A stretch of DNA of 64,000 nucleotides from Nocardioides agariphilus. Its GTDB lineage: Bacteria; Actinomycetota; Actinomycetes; Propionibacteriales; Nocardioidaceae. The position numbers and the translations under genes were made by a program. Shown here piece by piece: positions 54,408 through 61,970 of this stretch. Positions within the stretch are counted from its first letter, which is position 1. The number at the start of each line of letters is the position of its first letter. Under the pieces are notes generated by a model. It saw only the letters and a list, made by a program, of their open reading frames with translations, did not search any database and was not told the origin of the DNA. The stretch covers positions 310,001-374,000 of the forward strand of contig NZ_JADKPO010000001.1 in the NCBI RefSeq assembly GCF_015352445.1, read 5' to 3'.

Positions 54408-54569
54408 CTAGAAGCCGTCCATGCCGCCGCACGAGCTCATCGTGTGGGCGATCACGATCGGACGGTGGTCGGGACTCTTCTGCTGGTGCGGCGCGGCCGA
54501 GGCGGTGGCGCCCCACGACACCGAGGCCAACGTGACGACGGCGACCGCGAGGGTACGGCGTACTCGCAT
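54408..54569 (-). CDS. Predicted small secreted peptide, 53 aa
   Basis: ATG 54569 gives a textbook signal peptide (MRVRRTLAVAVVTLASVSWG then ATASA, cleavage about residue 25) and a mature peptide of about 28 residues: APHQQKSPDHRPIVIAHTMS, SCGGMDGF. It lies between the fragment at 54180-54401 and the divergent DinB gene (18 bp). Function unknown. One cysteine only, so no internal disulfide. Confidence 0.5.
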   Translation of the reverse strand: MRVRRTLAVAVVTLASVSWGATASAAPHQQKSPDHRPIVIAHTMSSCGGMDGF

Positions 54570-54587
54570 GCGTGCCACGCTACGCCG

Positions 54588-55163
54588 GTGACCAGCGATA
54601 GTCAGCAGCCCGTGACTCAGCAGCGCAGGTACCCCGACATGTGGGTGGACCCCGAGGACGACCCGCGTGAGGCCGAGACCAATGCGCGCGGGGAGAAGGC
54701 CGTGCTGGCCGAGTACCTCGACCACTACCGCAAGACCCTCGAGATGAAGTGCGACGGGCTCGACGCCGAGCAGCTGGCGCGCCGATCGGTGCCGCCGTCC
54801 ACGATGTCGTTGCTGGGACTGGTCCGCCACATGGCGGCGGTCGAGCACAGCTGGTTCCAGCGTCAGATGCAGGCCAAGGACGAGCCGCGCCTGTTCGGCA
54901 AGAACGAGGACCGCGACGCCGACTTCAACGAGGCGGTCGCCGACCAGGCGGTCGTCGACGAGGCATTCGCGACCTGGCGCGAGCAGATAGCTGCGGCGGA
55001 CGCCTTCTACGAGGGCGTCGACGATCTCGGTGCCACCGTCGACCTCGACGGCCACGAGGTCGAGATCCGCGACATCGTGGTGCACATGATCGAGGAGTAC
55101 GCCCGGCACTGCGGCCACGCCGACCTGCTTCGGGAGTGCATCGACGGCCGGACCGGCCAGTGA
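54588..55163 (+). CDS. DinB/DUF664-family four-helix protein
   Basis: 191 residues from GTG 54588. DinB fold with a likely metal site: ARRSVPPSTMSLLGLVRHMA (His), AVEHSWFQRQMQA, and DIVVHMIEEYARHCGHADLL (HxxxH-type final helix). Actinobacterial members are often mycothiol- or thiol-dependent enzymes. A substrate cannot be named. It lies 40 bp upstream of dapD. Confidence 0.88.
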   Translation: MTSDSQQPVTQQRRYPDMWVDPEDDPREAETNARGEKAVLAEYLDHYRKTLEMKCDGLDAEQLARRSVPPSTMSLLGLVRHMAAVEHSWFQRQMQAKDEPRLFGKNEDRDADFNEAVADQAVVDEAFATWREQIAAADAFYEGVDDLGATVDLDGHEVEIRDIVVHMIEEYARHCGHADLLRECIDGRTGQ

Positions 55164-55203
55164 CCGCTGCCCGCGTCCTGACCTCGGTCCGTAGGCTTTC
55201 CGC

Positions 55204-56154
55204 GTGACTGACGACCAGACCGGCGCGCCCGTCTCTGCCTGGGGCCTCGGCCTGGCCACGCTCACCGACGACGGCGCGGTGCTGGACGTCTGGTTCCCCG
55301 AGCCCGTTCTGGGCGAGCCCGGCCAGGACACCGGCGACCTGCGCGAGCGCCTCGACGCGCTGGCCGGCCACGACGACGTACGCCGGGTGACCCGCGAGGT
55401 GCGCGAGGTCACGGCAGACCTGGGGGCGGCCGCCTCCACCACCGAGGACATCTGGCTGCGGCTCCACCTGCTGTCGCACCGGCTGGTGCGGCCGCGCGAG
55501 ATCGTGATGGACGGTGCCTTCGCTCTGCTCACCAACGTGGTGTGGACCAGTGCTGGTCCCTGTGCGGTCGAGGGGTTCGAGGAGACCCGGGCGCGGCTCC
55601 AGGCGGCTGGCCAGCGGGTGATGGTCTACGGCGTGGACAAGTTCCCCCGGATGCTCGACTACGTCGTGCCGACCGGCGTCCGCATCGCCGACGGCGACCG
55701 GGTGCGCCTCGGCGCCCACCTCGCCGAGGGCACGACGGTCATGCACGAGGGCTTCGTCAACTACAACGCCGGCACGCTCGGCCCATCGATGGTCGAGGGC
55801 CGCATCTCGGCCGGCGTGGTGGTCGGCAAGGACTCCGACGTCGGTGGCGGCGCCTCGATCATGGGCACGCTCTCCGGCGGCGGCAAGGAGGTCATCTCCG
55901 TGGGTGAGCGCTGCCTGCTCGGCGCCAACTCGGGACTCGGCATCTCGCTGGGCGACGACTGCGTCGTGGAGGCCGGTTGCTACGTCACAGCGGGCACCAA
56001 GGTCACCCTCCCCGACGGCACGGTCATCAAGGCACTCGAGCTCTCGGGCTCCGACCACGTGCTCTTCCGCCGCAACTCGGTCTCGGGCGCCGTGGAGGCC
56101 GTGCCGTGGAAGTCCGCGGGCATCGACCTCAACGCCGTCCTGCACGCCAACTGA
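55204..56154 (+). CDS. dapD: Tetrahydrodipicolinate N-succinyltransferase (actinobacterial type)
   Basis: 316 residues from GTG 55204. The N-terminal alpha/beta part is specific to the actinobacterial/Mtb-like DapD. The left-handed beta-helix starts near residue 170 (RIADGDRVRLGAHLAEGTTV, MHEGFVNYNAGTLGPSMVEG, RISAGVVVGKDSDVGGGASI, LLGANSGLGISLGDDCVVEA). The Glu in SMVEG is the catalytic residue in the family. It succinylates tetrahydrodipicolinate; DapC and DapE, also in this window, follow in the pathway. Confidence 0.96.
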   Translation: MTDDQTGAPVSAWGLGLATLTDDGAVLDVWFPEPVLGEPGQDTGDLRERLDALAGHDDVRRVTREVREVTADLGAAASTTEDIWLRLHLLSHRLVRPREIVMDGAFALLTNVVWTSAGPCAVEGFEETRARLQAAGQRVMVYGVDKFPRMLDYVVPTGVRIADGDRVRLGAHLAEGTTVMHEGFVNYNAGTLGPSMVEGRISAGVVVGKDSDVGGGASIMGTLSGGGKEVISVGERCLLGANSGLGISLGDDCVVEAGCYVTAGTKVTLPDGTVIKALELSGSDHVLFRRNSVSGAVEAVPWKSAGIDLNAVLHAN

Positions 56155-56181
56155 CCGCGCGCCGACCTCGTCACACCCCAC

Positions 56182-57156
56182 GTGCACATCACCCGCAGGT
56201 TCGCCGTCTTGCTGACCGTCGCTGCGCTGGTGCTCGGCGGCGGCGCCGTGTGGCTGACCTGGCGAGACGGGCCGCTGCCGGCGCTGATCCCGCCCGTGGA
56301 GGAGTGCCAGGCACGCGCGGCCGGCCACCGGGTCGAGCTCGACCTCCAGCAGGCGCGCTACGCCGCGCTGATAGCAGCGGTGGCCGTGCGCCGAGGCCTG
56401 CCCGCGCGAGCCGCCACGATCGCGCTCGCCACCGCCTACCAGGAGTCCGACCTGCGCAACGTCGAGTACGGCGACCGTGACTCGCTCGGGCTGTTCCAGC
56501 AGCGCCCGTCCCAGGGCTGGGGCACGCGGCAGCAGATCCTCGATCCCTACCACGCCACGAACGCGTTCTACGACGCACTCGAACGCGTCGAGGGCTACAC
56601 CTCCATGTCGGTCACCGAGGCGGCCCAGCAGGTGCAACGCTCCGCGTTCCCGGGCGCCTACGCCGACCACGAGGGCGACGCCCGCGTGCTCGCCTCCGCG
56701 CTCACGGGCAACTCCAAGGCGGCCTTGTGGTGCACGGTCGACGACGACCGGGACGAGTCGTCCAGCGCGCTCGACCAGACGGGACTCACGCAGCGAGCCG
56801 CCGCCGTACGTCAGGACCTGCGGGAGGCCTTCGGGGACCTGCCCCTGGGCGGCTTCGCGCCCGGCGGGGTGCACGAGGGCCACATGCCGGGGTCCGCTCA
56901 CTACGAGGGCCGGGCCATCGACGTCTTCGTCCGGCCGATCTCCACGGTCAACAAGCGGCGCGGGTGGGCCATCGCCAGTTATCTGGTCTCGCAGGCCGAC
57001 CGACTCGACATCGCCACCGTGATCTTCGACGACCGGATCTGGAAGGTCGGCTCGTCCGCGGACGGGTGGCAGGACTACCGCGTACCGGACGGCACCACGG
57101 GCGACCGCCGCATCCTCGAGCACCGCGACCACGTGCACGTCGACGTGGCGCCCTGA
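56182..57156 (+). CDS. Membrane-anchored lytic-transglycosylase-like protein with C-terminal ARB-type domain
   Basis: 324 residues from GTG 56182. Signal anchor RRFAVLLTVAALVLGGGAVW. A goose-lysozyme-like segment (IALATAYQESDLRNVEYGDR; SLGLFQQRPSQGWGTRQQIL) with the probable catalytic Glu in YQES. The C-terminal half (GGFAPGGVHEGHMPGSAHYE; GRAIDVFVRPI; HRDHVHVDV) has His/Asp residues typical of small LAS-like or ARB_07466-type domains. Probably a cell-wall hydrolase. 27 bp downstream of dapD, possibly co-transcribed. Confidence 0.8.
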   Translation: MHITRRFAVLLTVAALVLGGGAVWLTWRDGPLPALIPPVEECQARAAGHRVELDLQQARYAALIAAVAVRRGLPARAATIALATAYQESDLRNVEYGDRDSLGLFQQRPSQGWGTRQQILDPYHATNAFYDALERVEGYTSMSVTEAAQQVQRSAFPGAYADHEGDARVLASALTGNSKAALWCTVDDDRDESSSALDQTGLTQRAAAVRQDLREAFGDLPLGGFAPGGVHEGHMPGSAHYEGRAIDVFVRPISTVNKRRGWAIASYLVSQADRLDIATVIFDDRIWKVGSSADGWQDYRVPDGTTGDRRILEHRDHVHVDVAP

Positions 57157-57205
57157 GTGAGGTCCTCAGTGACGTCCTGAGTGACGCCCTGAGTGGCGTC
57201 CGGCG
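57151..57205. repeat. Imperfect tandem repeat at the end of the transglycosylase-like gene
   Basis: A 12- to 13-bp unit CCTGAGTGACGT recurs four times with changes, starting at the gene's stop codon (GCG CCC TGA). Each unit keeps a TGA. It could have arisen by slippage. No function is evident. Confidence 0.6.
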
Positions 57206-57504
57206 TCGTGACGGAGCCGGAAGAGTACGAATTCGGTGGCAGTCACGACCGATCCGTCACGGTGTTGACGGCCGTTTCGGGGGCTCCAGGAGGCCTCGAA
57301 CACGCTCCCAGGAGCGCTCTGAGGGGGGTGGTCTAGGCCAGTGACAAACGGTTTGCCTGAATGTGACCGCTCCCAGAGGCACACTGATACGACACGACGG
57401 AATCAGTTGCACAGAGGGGCAGACAGCAGCGCTTATCGCAGGCTAACTTTCTCTTCAACGCCGAGGAGGGGGCTTTTCGGCAAAGCGGGGGGGTGATCAG
57501 GAAC
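57206..57504 (+). promoter_or_regulatory. Leader/promoter region of the Sm-like gene
   Basis: About 300 bp without a gene. A possible vegetative promoter is TGTGAC (57362-57367), 17-nt spacer, TGATAC (57385-57390). Immediately upstream is the palindrome CAAAC-G-GTTTG (57345-57355). Related sequence (TGACAAGCCGTTTGCCT) occurs at 57961-57977. This would give a 5' untranslated leader of over 100 nt. Weak evidence. Confidence 0.35.
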
Positions 57505-57765
57505 ATGCAGAGTTCCACGATCTTGACAATGGGAACTGCGCTCAACCGGGCGCACGACCATGACGCAATAGTGGAGGTGCTGGTCGGGGGCCAGTGGCTT
57601 ACCGGTGTCGTCGCGGGTGTGGACGGGTACGGAGTGGTACTCGTGGACGCTCAGAACGACCACTCGGTAGTGCGGATGGACGCGATCAGCGCCGTTCGTG
57701 TGCCGGGCCGGCTGGCTGAGCACCAGATCGAGGCGAGAGACCTGTACGACGCCTCGGTCTGCTGA
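57505..57765 (+). CDS. Small Sm/Hfq-like protein
   Basis: 86 residues from ATG 57505 (AGGA five bases upstream; GTG 57493 is an alternative). The core matches the Hfq/Sm pattern in order and spacing: EVLVGGQWLTGVVAGVDGYG against Hfq [20 protein letters not shown] (L-V-x-G-x-x-L-x-G, then D five residues after that G), and SVVRMDAISAVRVPGR against MVYKHAISTVVPSR. The Sm2 lysine-histidine of Hfq is Met-Asp here, so the proximal RNA site differs, and the linker is about three residues longer. A strong terminator follows at 17 bp. RNA binding is inference. Confidence 0.6.
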   Translation: MQSSTILTMGTALNRAHDHDAIVEVLVGGQWLTGVVAGVDGYGVVLVDAQNDHSVVRMDAISAVRVPGRLAEHQIEARDLYDASVC

Positions 57766-57781
57766 GAGAGGCGCATGTTCT

Positions 57782-57832
57782 CTAAAAGGCTGTGGCGCCC
57801 GTCTGGGGGGGCGGGCGCCGCGGCTCTTTTAG
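57782..57832 (+). terminator. Strong intrinsic terminator
   Basis: CTAAAAG (57782-57788) pairs with CTTTTAG (57826-57832). Inside it GGCGCCCG pairs with CGGGCGCC around a G-rich loop, giving about 19 bp of stem, followed by TTTG. It lies 17 bp after the Sm-like gene stop. One of very few classical hairpin/T-rich terminators in the window. Confidence 0.85.
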
Positions 57833-57839
57833 TTTGTAG

Positions 57840-57887
57840 GTAAAGGCCGATAATCGCGTACTTGGTTTCGCGAATATCGGTCTTTAC
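57840..57887. repeat. AT-richer inverted repeat between convergent genes
   Basis: GTAAAGGCCGATAATCGCG (57840-57858) and CGCGAATATCGGTCTTTAC (57869-57887) are complementary at 17 of 19 positions around a 10-nt loop. Followed on the plus strand by TCTTTT. It may terminate transcription from dapC on the minus strand or act as a second terminator. The rest of 57888-57976 shows no gene. Confidence 0.65.
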
Positions 57888-57976
57888 TCTTTTCCGCAAG
57901 GCCGGCTGGATGAATATCTCAGCTCACAGAGTTCTTTACCAGACGCTTTGCCAACCGCGTTGACAAGCCGTTTGCC

Positions 57977-59116
57977 TCAGCTGCTGGCAAGGCGCGCGGC
58001 GGCAGCAGCGGCACGCTCGTCGGTGACGGTCAGCGCGACGCGCACGTGCCTGGCGCCGGAGGCGCCGTAGAACGCGCCCGGGGCCGCCAGGATCCCGAGC
58101 TCGGCGAGGCCGGCCACGGTCTGCCAGCAGTCCTCGCCACGGGTGGCCCAGAGGTACAGCGAGGCCTCCGAGTGGTCGATCCGGAACCCGGCACCCTCCA
58201 GGGCCGGCCGCAACAGCGCCCGGCGGGCGGCGTACCGCTCCCGCTGCTCCTCGACGTGGACGTCATCGGCCAGGGCCGTCGCCATCGCGACCTGCTGCGG
58301 GCCGGGCATGATCAGCCCGAGGTTCTTGCGGACGGCCAGCAGCTCGCCCACCAGCACCGGGTCGCCGGCCACGAAGGCACAGCGGTAGCCGGCCAGGTTG
58401 CTGCGCTTGCTCAGCGAGTGGATGGCGAGCAGGCCATCGGCCGAGCCGCCGCACACGTCCGGGTGCAGCACGGAGACGGGCTCGCTCTCCCAGCCGAGCT
58501 CGATGTAGCACTCGTCGGACACCAAGACGGTCCCCCGCTGCCGGCACCAGTCGACGACCTTGCGCAGGTGCTCGGCGGGTAGCACGCGTCCGGTCGGGTT
58601 GGACGGCGAGTTCAGCCACAGCAGTCGTGGCGTCTCCGGCCCGATCGCCGTCAGCGAGTCGGCGGCGAGCGTGCGAGCACCCACGAGTCGAGCGCCGACG
58701 TCGTACGTCGGGTAGGCGAGCTCGGGGTAGACGACCAGGTCACCCGGCCCGACGCCGAGATGAAGGGCGAGGGTGGCGATCAGCTCCTTGGAGCCGATGG
58801 CCGGGATGACGGCGTCGGTGTCGAGACCGGCGACGCCGGTGACCCCCAGGCGCCTGGCCATCCAGTCCAGGGCGGCCCGGCGGGTGTCGACCCGTCCGAT
58901 CGTCAGCGGGTAGCCGGGGCTGTCGGAGGCGTGCGCGAGTGCGCGGCGGACGGCCTCGGGCGTCGGGTCGACAGGGGTGCCGATCGACAGGTCGACGATG
59001 CCGTCGGGGTGCTCGCGAGCGCGCTCGGCCGCTGGCGCGAGCTGGTCCCAGGGGAAGTCAGGGAGTCGCTGGGAGACCCCGGTTTCGAGACGGCGCTGAC
59101 GCGCCTCCTCAACCAA
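57977..59116 (-). CDS. dapC: Succinyldiaminopimelate transaminase
   Basis: 379 residues as drawn from TTG 59116. Class I/II aminotransferase: LSIGTPVDPTPEAVRRAL, LLWLNSPSNPTGRVLPAEHL, VSDECYIELGWE, and the PLP lysine in AIHSLSKRSNLAGYRCAFVA. The true family N terminus (VSQRLPDFPWDQLAPAAERA) is preceded by VEEARQRRLETG, encoded by an interspersed repeat (59081-59114). No ATG or GTG lies between, so the TTG contributed by the repeat is the only in-frame start. ferredoxin-dapC order matches Rv1177-Rv1178 in M. tuberculosis. Confidence 0.93.
   Translation of the reverse strand: MVEEARQRRLETGVSQRLPDFPWDQLAPAAERAREHPDGIVDLSIGTPVDPTPEAVRRALAHASDSPGYPLTIGRVDTRRAALDWMARRLGVTGVAGLDTDAVIPAIGSKELIATLALHLGVGPGDLVVYPELAYPTYDVGARLVGARTLAADSLTAIGPETPRLLWLNSPSNPTGRVLPAEHLRKVVDWCRQRGTVLVSDECYIELGWESEPVSVLHPDVCGGSADGLLAIHSLSKRSNLAGYRCAFVAGDPVLVGELLAVRKNLGLIMPGPQQVAMATALADDVHVEEQRERYAARRALLRPALEGAGFRIDHSEASLYLWATRGEDCWQTVAGLAELGILAAPGAFYGASGARHVRVALTVTDERAAAAAARLASS
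59081..59114. repeat. Interspersed palindromic repeat at the dapC start (copy 3)
   Basis: GGTTTCGAGACGGCGCTGAC followed by GCGCCTCCTCAACC. Same ends as the two copies in ileS, with inner palindrome GGCGC-TGAC-GCGCC. It begins 12 bp before the fdxA stop's far side and carries the dapC initiation region. Confidence 0.78.
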
Positions 59117-59125
59117 CGGGTGGGG

Positions 59126-59452
59126 TCACTCGTCGTGCTCTTGGGGCGGCAGCGCCGCGACCAGCTCGTGGTCGTGGTCGATCTCGCCGAGCTTGGCGGC
59201 GCCACCGGGCGAGCCGAGGTCGTCGAAGAAGTGGACGTTGGCGTCGTAGTAGCCCTTCCACTCCTCCGGCGTGTCGTCCTCGTAGAAGATCGCCTCGACC
59301 GGGCACACCGGCTCACACGCACCACAGTCCACGCACTCGTCGGGGTGGATGTAGAGCATCCGCTTGCCCTCGTAGATGCAGTCGACGGGACACTCGTCGA
59401 CGCAGGCCCGGTCCTTCAGGTCGACGCACGGCTGGGCGATGACGTAGGTCAC
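59126..59452 (-). CDS. fdxA: Seven-iron ferredoxin
   Basis: 108 residues, complete: MTYVIAQPCVDLKDRACVDE, CPVDCIYEGKRMLYIHPDEC, VDCGACEPVCPVEAIFYEDD. The first cluster has the CxxxxxxxCxxxxCP arrangement of 3Fe-4S ferredoxins, the second the CxxCxxCxxxCP of a 4Fe-4S. It carries electrons in the cytosol, for example to cytochromes P450. It sits just upstream of dapC with only the repeat between. Confidence 0.96.
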   Translation of the reverse strand: MTYVIAQPCVDLKDRACVDECPVDCIYEGKRMLYIHPDECVDCGACEPVCPVEAIFYEDDTPEEWKGYYDANVHFFDDLGSPGGAAKLGEIDHDHELVAALPPQEHDE

Positions 59453-59520
59453 CAGTTCCTCCTGTTTCGCACCGTAGATGCGGACGGGTGTCAGATCGGG
59501 GCCAGCCTAGTCTTCGGGAC

Positions 59521-60432
59521 GTGTCGACGTCCGCGCAGGCCCGCTCCTTGGGCCCACATGTCGTAGGCAACCGCATCGTGGTCCGCCGGATGCTGGCCGG
59601 CGAGACCGGTCCGTCGGGTGGCCCGGCCATGACCGACCTGCTGGGTGTGTGCGTGGCCTGGGGCGAGGGGGTCTGCGTCGTAGCGCCGGACGCAGGCGGA
59701 CCCGATGTCGTCATCCCGCTCTCGGACATCGTGTCCGGCAAGCCGGTGCCGCCGCGCCCCTCACCCCGACACCGTGTGTCGCCCCGGGACGCGCAGGTGC
59801 GCGGCTTCGCGCTCTTCCCCGACCTGGAGGTCGTGGAGGTGCCCGGCCCCTCGGGCTGGCTGCTGCGCTCGTCCGCGACGGCCAGCGCGCGGCGAGCCAA
59901 CTCCGTGCTCGCCTTCCCCGGCGAGGGCGACTTCGGGCGGGCCGAGGTGGCCGCCGTCCAGGCGCACTACGCCGCTTCTGGCAGGCCCGCCGTGGCCGCG
60001 GTGCTGGGCGAGTCGGAGGAGCGCTCCTTCTTCCAGGGCCTCGGATGGGTGCCGGAGAGCCATGACGCCGACACCCTGTTCCAGCTGGCCTCCGTGGCCG
60101 CCGTACGCCGTGCGCTGCGGTCGGTCGACCACGAACCGGTCGCGCTCACGGTGGAGGGCGGCACGGCGACGGCCTCGTTGCGAGGAGTCGCGCAGGGAGT
60201 CGCGGCCTACGCCGACGACTGGGTCGGCTTCCGCGGCATCGAGGTCGCCGCCGAGCACCGCCGACGCGGCCTTGGTCGGACGATCATGGCTGCGCTCGTC
60301 GCGTGGGGCGCCGAGCAGGGCGCGACCACGGCCTACCTGCAGGTGCTGGGCGACAACGACCCGGCCCTGGCGATGTACGCCTCGATGGGCTTCAGCACCC
60401 ACCACGCCTACGCGTACCTCACGCCGAGCTGA
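59521..60432 (+). CDS. GNAT acetyltransferase, Rv0428c/CG3035-type (probable N-acetylglutamate synthase)
   Basis: 303 residues from GTG 59521 (GGGA just upstream). The N-terminal part (LLGVCVAWGEGVCVVAPDAG) is followed by the family block GWLLRSSATASARRANSVLA and a C-terminal GNAT domain with acetyl-CoA motif A VAAEHRRRGLGRTIMAALVA and YLQVLGDNDPALAMYASMGF. Actinobacterial proteins of this shape include an N-acetylglutamate synthase of arginine synthesis. The role is by resemblance. Its stop codon opens an 18-bp palindrome. Confidence 0.78.
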   Translation: MSTSAQARSLGPHVVGNRIVVRRMLAGETGPSGGPAMTDLLGVCVAWGEGVCVVAPDAGGPDVVIPLSDIVSGKPVPPRPSPRHRVSPRDAQVRGFALFPDLEVVEVPGPSGWLLRSSATASARRANSVLAFPGEGDFGRAEVAAVQAHYAASGRPAVAAVLGESEERSFFQGLGWVPESHDADTLFQLASVAAVRRALRSVDHEPVALTVEGGTATASLRGVAQGVAAYADDWVGFRGIEVAAEHRRRGLGRTIMAALVAWGAEQGATTAYLQVLGDNDPALAMYASMGFSTHHAYAYLTPS

Positions 60433-60488
60433 CGAGGTCGTGTGCTGAGGTGGCCGCCAGGAAAGCCGTTTCAGCACACGACCTCGTC
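60431..60488. repeat. Perfect 18-bp inverted repeat after the GNAT gene
   Basis: GACGAGGTCGTGTGCTGA (60431-60448) and TCAGCACACGACCTCGTC (60471-60488) pair perfectly around a 22-nt loop. It starts at the GNAT stop codon and ends where the aspS leader begins. The trailing GTCTCGATACC resembles ends of interspersed repeats in this lineage. It may end transcription from the GNAT gene ahead of the T-box. Confidence 0.85.
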
Positions 60489-60665
60489 TCGATACCCTTG
60501 CTCCGGCACCGGTGAGGCCTGACAACCCTCTCTCCATCGCGAGCAGCCGGGGTCCGCGCGTCCGGCGTACCGACGAGAGGCCGATGACTCATCGGCGAAG
60601 GTGTGGTGGCACCGCGACCTTGCCCCCGCCCACACCTCCAGGGCTTCCGCCTACTGGAGGTAACC
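60489..60665 (+). ncRNA. Translational T-box leader of aspS
   Basis: TGGTGGCACCGCG (60604-60616) is a T-box core. AGGTGTGG (60599-60606) pairs with CCACACCT (60630-60637) to hold it as antisequestrator. The alternative hairpin ACCTCCAG (60634-60641) with CTGGAGGT (60654-60661) masks the GGAGG site of aspS. Both use ACCT at 60634-60637, a clear switch. A perfect stem III-like hairpin lies at 60581-60595. The specifier is not certain: GAC-AAC (Asp-Asn) stands at 60521-60526. Confidence 0.82.
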
Positions 60666-61970
60666 ATGGTCTCGCCAAGCCCGACCACCCACACCCGCAC
60701 GCTCTGTGCCGACCTGCCCGCCGCGACCCCTGGCCAACCCGTCCGGATCCAGGGCTGGGTGCACCGCCGCCGCGAGCTGGCGCAGCTGACGTTCCTCGTC
60801 GTGCGCGACCGGACCGGCCTGGCCCAGGTCGTCGTCCGCGGCGAGGCCGCCGACCAGGTGCCGCCGGAGGAGACGCCTGTCGAGGTGACCGGCACGGCGA
60901 CCGCCAACGAGCAGGCACCCGGCGGTGTCGAGCTCACCGAGCCGAGGATCACGGCCCTCTCCGACGACGCCGAGACACCGCCCGTCGAGCTCTGGCGACC
61001 GACCCTCAACGCAGGCCTGCCGACCCTGCTCGACCACGCCGCCGTGACCTGGCGGCACCCGATGCAACGGGCCAAGTGGGAGCTCGCGGCAGCCAGCCTG
61101 AAGGGGTTCCGCGAGACCCTCGACGCGACCGGCTTCACCGAGGTCGCCTCGCCCAAGCTGGTCGAGTCGGCGACCGAGAGTGGCGCCAACGTCTTCGCAG
61201 TCGACTACTTCGGCCGGCCGGCGTACCTCGCCCAGAGTCCGCAGTTCTACAAGCAGGTGCTGGTCGGGGTCTTCGAACGCGTCTACGAGGTCGGGCCGGT
61301 CTTCCGCGCCGAGCCGCACGACACGGTCCGGCACCTGGCCGAGTACGTCAGCCTCGACGTCGAGCTCGGCTTCATCGAGGACCACCACGAGGTGATCGCG
61401 TGCCTGCGTGACGTCGTGGCCGGCATGGTCGCGGCCGTGCGCGAGTACGCCGGCCCGGCCGTCGAGCGCCTCGGTCTCGTGCTGCCCGACGTCTTGGAGG
61501 AGATCCCCCTGCTGCACTTCCGCGAGGCCCTGGAGATCGCCGGCGCGCCCGCCGACGAGCCGGACCTGGCGCCGGCACACGAGCGCGCGATCGGTGAGTG
61601 GGCCAAGGCCGAGCACGGCAGCGACTTCGTCGTCGTCGAGGGCTACCCGACCGCCAACCGGGCGTTCTACAGCCACCCGGACCCCGCCGACCCGCACTGG
61701 AGCAGGTCCTTCGACCTGATCTTCCGCGGGGTCGAGCTGGTCAGCGGGGCTCAGCGGCTGCACCGCTACGACGACTACGTCCGCACCCTCGAGGAGCGCG
61801 GCTACCCGTATGCGCCCTACGCGTCGTACGTCGAGGCGTTCCGGCGGGGCATCCCTCCGCACGGCGGCTTCGCGATCGGGCTGGAGCGGTTCGTCGGGCG
61901 GCTCACCGAGTCTGCGAACATCCGTGAGGTGACCCTGTTCCCCCGTGACCTGCACCGGCTGACCCCATGA
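60666..61970 (+). CDS. aspS: Archaeal-type aspartyl-tRNA synthetase (probably non-discriminating)
   Basis: 434 residues from ATG 60666 with TGGAGG upstream. OB-fold anticodon domain (VRIQGWVHRRRELAQLTFLV) then class II core: VFRAEPHDTVRHLAEYVSLD (motif 2), FDLIFRGVELVSGAQRLHRY, PPHGGFAIGLERFVGRL (motif 3). The length and absence of the roughly 100-residue GAD insertion separate it from ordinary bacterial AspRS (about 590 aa). Such enzymes often charge both tRNA-Asp and tRNA-Asn. T-box controlled. The RidA gene overlaps by 4 nt. Confidence 0.93.
   Translation: MVSPSPTTHTRTLCADLPAATPGQPVRIQGWVHRRRELAQLTFLVVRDRTGLAQVVVRGEAADQVPPEETPVEVTGTATANEQAPGGVELTEPRITALSDDAETPPVELWRPTLNAGLPTLLDHAAVTWRHPMQRAKWELAAASLKGFRETLDATGFTEVASPKLVESATESGANVFAVDYFGRPAYLAQSPQFYKQVLVGVFERVYEVGPVFRAEPHDTVRHLAEYVSLDVELGFIEDHHEVIACLRDVVAGMVAAVREYAGPAVERLGLVLPDVLEEIPLLHFREALEIAGAPADEPDLAPAHERAIGEWAKAEHGSDFVVVEGYPTANRAFYSHPDPADPHWSRSFDLIFRGVELVSGAQRLHRYDDYVRTLEERGYPYAPYASYVEAFRRGIPPHGGFAIGLERFVGRLTESANIREVTLFPRDLHRLTP

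Noticed and set aside
57345-57977. Conserved operator pair around the Sm-like gene
   Set aside because: TGACAAACGGTTTGCCT and TGACAAGCCGTTTGCCT are similar, but the second is not palindromic and lies at the end of dapC; kept only as a note.
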